From positions 1 to 28,391 of the forward strand of contig NW_014013226.1 in the NCBI RefSeq assembly GCF_000611645.1: a DNA stretch of 28,391 nucleotides, read 5' to 3'. Source of the stretch: Monoraphidium neglectum. Lineage: Eukaryota; Chlorophyta; Chlorophyceae; Sphaeropleales; Selenastraceae. The position numbers and the translations under genes are program-made. The notes under the pieces were generated by a model. The model had not been told where the DNA came from. It did no database searches and was given only the letters and a program-made list of their open reading frames with translations. Below are positions 21,697-28,391 of the stretch, piece after piece. Each line of letters opens with the position of its first letter. The stretch's first letter is position 1.

Positions 21697-24084
21697 GCGA
21701 TGAAGGGGCGATAAGGGGATGGCGCCCCTTGACTGGCGTCCTGCACAGGCTGTGAGGCAGCTGGACGCAGTTATAGATGTGGGAGATGCTGCTTTAGGGT
21801 GCACCAGGGCTGCACCCGTGCCAACAAGCGACAGCCTGCATGCATTTGCCCAGGGTTCTACCCTTGACCTTGGTCCCCACTCTTTGCTGTCCAAATCTCC
21901 ACACCAGACCCGCTGTCCGTGAAAAAGTGCGCCCCTGAGCCTCCCCTGCCCCAGCAGATGCAGACGGCCAGCTTTCAAAAGCTCGGGGGCGGTGGTGTCA
22001 GCTGTGTCTGCAACAACTGGACAGGTTGCAGGCGGGTGTGGCGGAAGAGTGGATGCAGGGCACGGCAAGGGCGGGCCTATTTTCCAGCGTGCAGTGGCGG
22101 CAAACGGCTGGCCACGCGGTCCAGCGTGCTGCGCTTTTAGGTGGGGGTCGTGGGGTGATTGATTGTCTTGCAGCACTGGCTTTGGGCGGGCTCCAGCCTT
22201 GCAGGGTCGTGGGTCAAGTTGGCTGCACACAACAGCGGGGTTCACTCTGGCCGGGATTCTGGGGTGAACTTCATGAGGGGCGAGAGATGCAGAGCCCCCG
22301 CCTCTCAGTAGCGTGCGTGGATGTCCACGGATGCAGGTGGCATGAGCAAGTGGGCGGGCAGGCCTGCCAGGGCCTCCAACCTGTGAACGCACGCGCACCT
22401 TGATGCCCCATTCCCGCTGATTCTTCATCTGCTATGTCTCCCCAAAGGTGAAATGTGATGATGTCTGTGTCTATGGACCAAAACCATCAGTACAGCCACC
22501 GGTGAGTTGGTGATGGCATCAAGCTGCCCATTGATAGCACCAGCCATCAGTGCGCGCTGTCCTACAAGCTCACTGCAACGCCGGGCCGCGCATCAAGTCA
22601 CACCTGCTTGTGGGGGAACATCACCCGGCGCCATCAGGGCTACGAGGCAGCGCTACCAGCTTGAGCGCTTGAGACGATCATTTCTGCTGCTCCTGTGCTT
22701 GCGCCCGCACCCTCACCTCTTCCCCCGCCGTCCTCCCCGAAACCCCCTGGCCCCGCCCACTCCTCTCCCCGCCCACTTCTCTCACCCTGTGCACCCGCCA
22801 GTAACGCGCCACAACAGGTGAGGGCTGCGTTCAACGGCAGAGTGTCGATGCCGCAGCTGGGCGTATGGGGACGGGCAGCAACCCCACCAGCCCTCGTCCC
22901 CACAGTTCTTGCAGGTCTGCTGTTGCGCATTGGCCTTGGGAGCTCCCCAAGCGACCCCATGTCACAACTCTATATGCAAGGTTTGGAGCCCTGGTTTCCA
23001 AGTGCTTGTTTGGAGTTTATAACAACCTTATCCTTGACAAACTCATCATTGCAGGGTCATGTGGCACAGCACACGAGAAGAGCTGCGGCAGCGTTGGCGA
23101 TGGCGGTTGCAGCGACGGTGGTGTGCAGCATGTGGGCGCACGAGCGTGTGCTTGCCAGGGCTATGCATATCGTGCGGAGCTCCGAGTTTGTGCCGCCGCT
23201 CCTATGGCACCTCCCTGATGTGTTGATCGCCGCGCCGCCGCCAGCAGGATGTGCACCCCGGCCCGGATCTGGGCGCCGGCAAGGCGGCCGCTACCTATCG
23301 TCCATGATGCCCGCACGTCATCCAAAAGAGCGTTTCTGCACACACCTGATCACTATTGCCAGGCCTGACCCCCAGCAGTCAGGGGGCTATAAGGGCAGCA
23401 AAAATGACATGCACCTGCCCCATACGGTAATCGCTGCGGCCGCAGGCCCAGCCGCGGCCGCACGCCTTTGCTTCCTTCACACGGGCGAGGCTCATGCTCA
23501 TCAACGAGCGAGAGCGTGTGGCTGCTTTGGCTGGCACGCGTCGCTGTGCAAGTCAATGGCGTATTGTCGGTGTGCCCTCGCCCTGTGCTCCACTCAACGC
23601 ACGGTGCTGTGCCTGTGTGTACCACGCACACTACGCACGTATGGCAGTGTAAGCACCGGTGTTGGCTGTCATACCCCATACTTGTGGTGCAGACTGCCCT
23701 TCAAGAAACGCCTGATGCTTTGAGTACCGTTTCCCCTAGCGATACCCCTTCGTTGTTTCGTCTCACGGCATGTGCCCTTTGATACGAGTCATCTCGGCCC
23801 ATGCATGCGCACTGAGAAGTTGACATTACGCCTATGAGTAAGTTGAAGTCTCCTGGTGCCCTATACGCGAATCACAGAACTGACAGGCCATGCAATGAGA
23901 AACACACACAATCTGGGACTGCCGCACTTTGCCGGCGTGCAATCGTTCAAAGCTGCTGGTGAGAAGATGTGCGTTTCGTCGAGCCTGAGTTCAGCGCTGA
24001 GTGTTTGGTTTTGGCGGGAGCGTTCACCCAGCTGTGGCGGCAGCACATGAGTGTGCCACGGTGTCTCAAAGTGCACATGCAGCC

Positions 24085-25425
24085 ATCATGTAATCTACCA
24101 GGCACATTCAATCCCTCGCAGTGATAGGGGCTTACTGTGATGTTACGGGATAAACCTTGATCGCCACTTGCACGTTCTGCGGCAACACATGCAGGCGTAA
24201 GCAGCGCAGCGATGCCTGGCCCACAAGCACATGTTGGTGGCGCGCACACTGATGCATGACTGCTTCTGCACTGCTTTCAAACTTCTTGCCTCTTGGTGGG
24301 CCTCGCAGCAGCACAGCGCATTGCTGCTGCGCGCTTCACGCCACTGCGCCTGCTGCCGCACATGCGCACGTAGCACCGACCTGTTGAATATGCAACCCCT
24401 CTGGATTCTGGTGCTACCCAAGAGTCGTCGTGCATTAATTGATGCGTCTCAGGCCCCGTTTGACATGGTCGTGGGTGCTCTCCGCCGATCTGACCTCACG
24501 CCGGTGACAATAGCATCAAAATAAAATCAATAAAGCTACTTGAGCACCGTTGCAACATAGCACGAAGCACGCCCCCGCCCACACGCCTCGGTCAACACCA
24601 GATCGACCTGGTCGCGAATGCATCATTCGCGAGAACGCACCAACACAGCGCAAACAAGCAACCAAGCAAGCGGGCCGTGCAGCAGCATCAAGAAGCCGCG
24701 GAGAAGCTGGCTCACGAGCTCGCCGAGCCCGGTGAGCAAGCTTCCCCTCACCTACTGCACGAGGGCTTGGCGCGCTCGCGCACAGCTGCTGCGTGGCTTC
24801 TTTGCTGCATTAGCAGGCTACTTAATGCATTGCACTGGCAGCAAAACATTCATTCCACAAACAATTTCTCCTACCACTATTAAATGTTTTCTGCTGTATC
24901 TGTAATTATTTTCAAACATCCCCAATAAACAATGACTGTCAACTCATAAAGGTGTGATCTACATGCATGCCCCCTTGCTCTTTAACCCCAGAATAGAGTC
25001 ACCTCTGCAGGCACAAATCCCAACAAGGGGCACCCATGGCCTAGCCGCGGGACGCCGTTGGGTCTGCCCGCACCTGTGCGGCAGCATCAAAACCCTGAGG
25101 TTGGCTTGCGCTTGCGGGGTCGCCTCAGGTCCGGTGCGCTGGTTTAACAAATCCCAACAAGTGGTTGACTTGCGCTTGCGGGGTCGCCGTTGGGTCGGCG
25201 CGCGCTATAGCGGCCGCCAGAGCTTGTTGGAGCTCAACCAAAAGGGTGGCTTTCGCCACCACCCCTCAAAATGGTGGCTGTCGCTACCACCGCAACATGA
25301 TAGAGCATAGTAACAACACTAGCAATGCATGATGAGTGCAGGTGCCCCCGCGGCCTTTGAAGCCGGCTGGTTTGAACCAAGGTGTTGGCGGAACCGCCCC
25401 CTGCCGCACGTGCACGCTTCCCTGT
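24085..25425 (+). repeat. Dispersed repeat, copy C
   Basis: This copy is collinear with copy B, in the same orientation, and holds a single copy of the 172-bp unit (~25088-25260). The ends correspond to those of B. Divergence from B is moderate, with substitutions and short indels throughout. Open frames shared with B carry many amino-acid-changing differences, which suggests no protein is preserved. Confidence 0.85.
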
Positions 25426-26316
25426 TTCGCCCGACTCGACAGCAGCGCGCTCCCCTGCTGCTGATGCTGCAACGGCAGCATGCTCCCTGCTGCTGCTGAT
25501 GCAATGGACAGGAAGTTGCTCTGCTCCTGTGCTTGTCGTGCTCTGCTGCTGCCGGTGCAACGCACCTCTCCGTGTGCTGTTGCAGCGAGGGCGAAGGCAT
25601 GCAGCATCGCGCCTGGCTGTGCAGCGCTCAGCAGCCACATACAGCGTGCCCTAGCTGCTCGTGGCGAGCCGTGCGCGCGAGGCTGATCGCTTGCTGCTCT
25701 TCGCGTGTGTGGGCAATCTCCAAGGCGCCGAGGGGAGGAGGTGGCACATGCGTATGCGTAGGCAAGCAGACAACAAATACTGATATCGTCGGCGCGCCTG
25801 GTTCAAAAGGCCCGCGTTGATTTTGAACTGTGGCTGTGCCCGCCCTGAAGCTCTGCGCTGTACGTGGATGAGACTACGGTAGCATCGCGCATACCGTATG
25901 CTTCATAAGGTCTGTTACTATATCTACTATTTTTTCTTAAGATAAGGCGTCCCACCCGTCGATCAGCGTGCAGGGCCTCTCCCGGCTTGTTCGTGATAGC
26001 AGCCAACCGCACCTGGAGTCGTCGTAGCACGGATCGCGGACCAGCGTGTGCTTGAATGGAGGCCGTGGTGGGCAGAAGTACTGTGAGCCAGCTTGGCAGC
26101 AGCAGTAGCACGCGATCTTGACCTTGTGTTGGTGCTGCTGCTGCTGCTGACTGCCGCGCCTGTGCCTGGGCGGGTGCATCCAACAGGGGAGTAGCGCACA
26201 GCCAGAACTGCCACCTAGAGACCTCACGCGGCCGCACTCCGTTCTGGTTCTCAGCCCCCTCCTACCCTACCGCCACCACCCCCGCTGCTCCCACGTTGCA
26301 GTCGCAGGCTCGCCCC
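25426..26316. other. Upstream region of the right-end gene
   Basis: No gene is supported on its own. CTG-rich patches occur at 25450-25560 and near 26130-26150. A distinctly AT-rich stretch (~25905-25942, with ACTATATCTACTATTTTTTC) lies about 380 bases before the ATG of the gene at 26317 and may belong to its promoter. The reading frame of that gene is open upstream of the ATG, and a CAG precedes its ARPM phrase, so an earlier exon cannot be ruled out. Confidence 0.45.
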
Positions 26317-28391
26317 ATGGTGCCGCCTCTCGTGCCCAGGTTCTTGAAGAAGAATACCCCTGTGCTTGTGAGCACTGAGCCCGATGGCTCCCCCGCGCCC
26401 CTTTCTGCGTTTCGGCTACTCAGCTTTGGTCGGATCGGCAGCGACGGCCCCAATGACGACGGCATGTACAAGATCGAGTGGGACTCCAAGCTGGATGATC
26501 ACGGCAAGATGACACCTGTGAGCTTCCACCGCCGCGCTGTGCCAGGAGATAGGACAACAGCCAAAACCGCCACAGCACTGGGGCTGGGAAACTCGCAGGC
26601 TGTGGCGTCGCCAGTACCTCGCCCATAGATGGGATCGTAGTGCTCGGGACAATCAAGAGCTGCAACCCCGCAGCTGGCCGCACCCCTGCTTGGCCGCACC
26701 TGCTGCGCCCCTCACCCTCAGCATGCCTCCTGCTCCCATGCCCCTCCCACCTACCCACCCTGACAGCTTGTGTACGAGCGCGTCAGGGCCCACAACACCT
26801 ACCCGTCCAGCAGCATCCTGGAGCTGGGGGCTTCTGCCGACCACGTGGCTGGCAACCTGTCCAGCGCCGTCTTCAAGCCGGCGGCGGCCCACGGTCCGCC
26901 CGGGGACATAGCCGTCTTGTCGCACAACATCCACCCCTGCACTGTGATGGTGGTGGCCCGGGAGGCGTCGTACAAGTCTGCAGGCGGCCGAGTCGCCTGC
27001 GTCCTCAGCGCAAGTGAGTGGGGTGTGTATAAAGCACGCGGCGCTGCTACTGCTGTCTGCACACACTTCGCTCCAGTCAGCGGCAAAAGAATTGCAGACC
27101 ACCATCACGCATGCATACGTCAGCCACGTACGTCTTGCTGGACGAAGCGGGCTGGCGTGTGGCGCAACCGCTTGCACCGTTGCGGCTGGCGGCCTAATGC
27201 TTGCTGCCGTGTTTGCTGTTTCTCTTCTTCAGCCACGTCCACCCCAATTTTATCGCCCAGGCTATCTGCAGGCTCTTTCACTCTGCACCGCCGACCGCCT
27301 GTACGAGCCCGTCGCCTACAACAGCGACCTGCGGTGCTTGGAGATAATCGACTGTGCAGCGGCCCGCCTGATGTACAAGCCGCTGAGCGACGCGGCTGCG
27401 CTAGTGAGTAGCACAGGGTGTGTGGGTATGTGGGTGTGTTTGCACGCGTGATTGTATGTGTGTGTGAGGGGGGGCCTTAGTGGCGCTTTGGGGATCGAGC
27501 TATTTTGCGGACTTGTGCGTGGGGAGGAATCGGTGACCCGCCACAGACAAAGCCCTGCCGACTGCACAAGAATGTGGTGATTGCCACCTGTACAGCCGCA
27601 GAAACGGGGATGATTTTTTGGAGGCGGCCGGCTGTGTTGTGAACAGGCGCACCGACCATTCTAGGTTCACAATTGGGGCCCCCCGTTGCACCCACGCCCC
27701 CAGATTCATCCTCAACGCCTTGACACTTCCACACATCCTCCATTGCAGCAACTCATGCCGCTGCGGCCAGCCCCAAAGATCCGATACGACAAGAGCGGCA
27801 CGCCCGAGTGGAAGTTGTACGTGGGCGACAGGCTGGACGACGAGCAGGGCAAGGTGTTCCTGGGGAGCTTCCCCGACCACGCCGCGGTCCTGGCGGCCGT
27901 GTTTGCGGCGGAGGAGCTGCGCCCCGGCCAGTTCGACCTCTGCTTGGACATCAGCCTGCTGACCCAGGACCTGGTTGAGGGGGTGAGCAGCGCCGGCTGA
28001 CGGGGGAGCATGCGCACAAGGGGCACACACCATGACGCGGCCGTGGCGGCTGCGAATCCAGCAGTTTGTCCCCTTGGGTTACTCGGCTCCATCGGCCAGC
28101 AGCAACCTGGCTGTCGCTTGACGGATGGTTGCGGCTGCCAGTACTCACCGGCAGCGGTCAGCCTTACATTGCATGATTTGCAACCTTGGCCCCCTGACAT
28201 GCGCTCGTGTGCCACGCCCAATTGATGTACTCCCGCAGCTCCTGGCCCTGTTCAAGCACCCACGCCTGGACGAGCTCAAGGGGTCCCTGGAGCGCACGCT
28301 CGACGCCAACGCGCAGCCCTATGACGACCGCGAGCTGCTGCTGCGGGCGCGCGGCGCGGGCGCCGCGGGCGGCCGCGGAGGCGGGCGCGCG
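26317..28391 (+). CDS. Unrecognised multi-exon gene, possible AP2-like segment, 3' partial
   Basis: Exons are 26317-26517, 26767-27013, 27261-27403, 27749-27982 and 28239 to beyond 28391. All junctions are GT-AG and the phases match (0, 1, 0, 0), giving 292 residues so far. The exon 3 acceptor at 27261 was chosen because it alone keeps the frame into LCTADRLYEPVAYNS. The N-terminal part is an unrecognised globular sequence (MYKIEWDSKLDDHG; SHNIHPCTVMVVAREASYK). Exon 4 contains IRYDKSGTPEWKLYVGDR, then KVFLGSFPDHAAVLAAVFAA and PGQFDLCLDI. Its order of R-Y, W, VFLGSF and AA recalls an AP2/ERF beta-sheet plus helix, but the match is weak. Exon 5 continues as a charged helical stretch (FKHPRLDELKGSLERTL) and a Gly/Ala-rich run to the window end. 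The function is unknown. The start could lie upstream. Confidence 0.75.

Larger units (their letters stand above)
20281..24084. other. Gene-poor region between repeat copies B and C
   Basis: No gene can be supported. The region contains an ACGC/CA microsatellite (20518-20604), a perfect hairpin (21668-21696) and two frames of about 345 codons on opposite strands (21385-22428 minus, 22695-23723 plus). The latter reads through a hydrophobic segment near 23080-23160. Several AG/GT pairs could bracket short exons around 22449-22501 and 22915-23225, but I could not chain them into one frame. Decayed mobile-element sequence is possible. Confidence 0.5.

Noticed and set aside
21385..22428. Minus-strand frame of 347 codons
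   Set aside because: The sequence is rich in Pro, Arg, His and Ala with no motif or splice-linked partner exons. Its length is within what GC-rich DNA can give by chance, though an unknown gene cannot be excluded.
27001..27411. GC-AG intron at 27010, or acceptor at 27231, for the right-end gene
   Set aside because: A GT donor at 27014 with the acceptor at 27261 gives a normal intron and correct phase, so the non-canonical option is not needed.

Overview
The window looks like nuclear DNA of a green alga (Chlorophyta, probably Sphaeropleales- or Chlamydomonas-like). Coding DNA is very GC-rich, and genes are split by short GT-AG introns that restore the reading frame when removed. Proteins are rich in Ala, Gly and Gln runs, (CA)n and (CTG)n microsatellites are common, and the families are plant-type. 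There is a 591-base run of N (12531-13121). The organism is inferred from style and gene families only.

Layout. Three genes lie on the minus strand in the left half. (1) 253-3927 is an 11-exon SnRK2-type Ser/Thr protein kinase, with its 3' end unresolved near the window edge. (2) 5754-9243 is a three-exon gene for a ~1044-residue protein with two N-terminal hydrophobic segments, a long Ala-rich armadillo/HEAT-like helical region, a polyglutamine tract and a C-terminal BTB/POZ-like part. (3) 11530-16319 is a bZIP-like putative transcription factor of the chlorophyte type in at least eight exons, interrupted by the sequence gap. At the right end, on the plus strand, (4) 26317 to beyond 28391 is the start of an unrecognised multi-exon gene with a possible degenerate AP2-like segment.

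Between genes 3 and 4 lie about 10 kb with no gene I can support. The GC content there is visibly lower. This stretch holds a family of direct repeats: a truncated copy (18135-18600) joined head-to-tail to a full copy (18605-20280), and a third copy at 24085-25425. The full copy contains three tandem 172-bp units where the third copy has one. A perfect 13-bp-arm hairpin lies at 21668-21696.

Two of the genes have plausible regulatory roles: a kinase of a family known for stress and nutrient signalling, and a bZIP-like protein. Nothing in the sequence ties the four genes into one pathway. Exon boundaries were derived by hand from splice consensus and phase, and need RNA evidence. I found no convincing tRNA, rRNA, CRISPR array or transposase.
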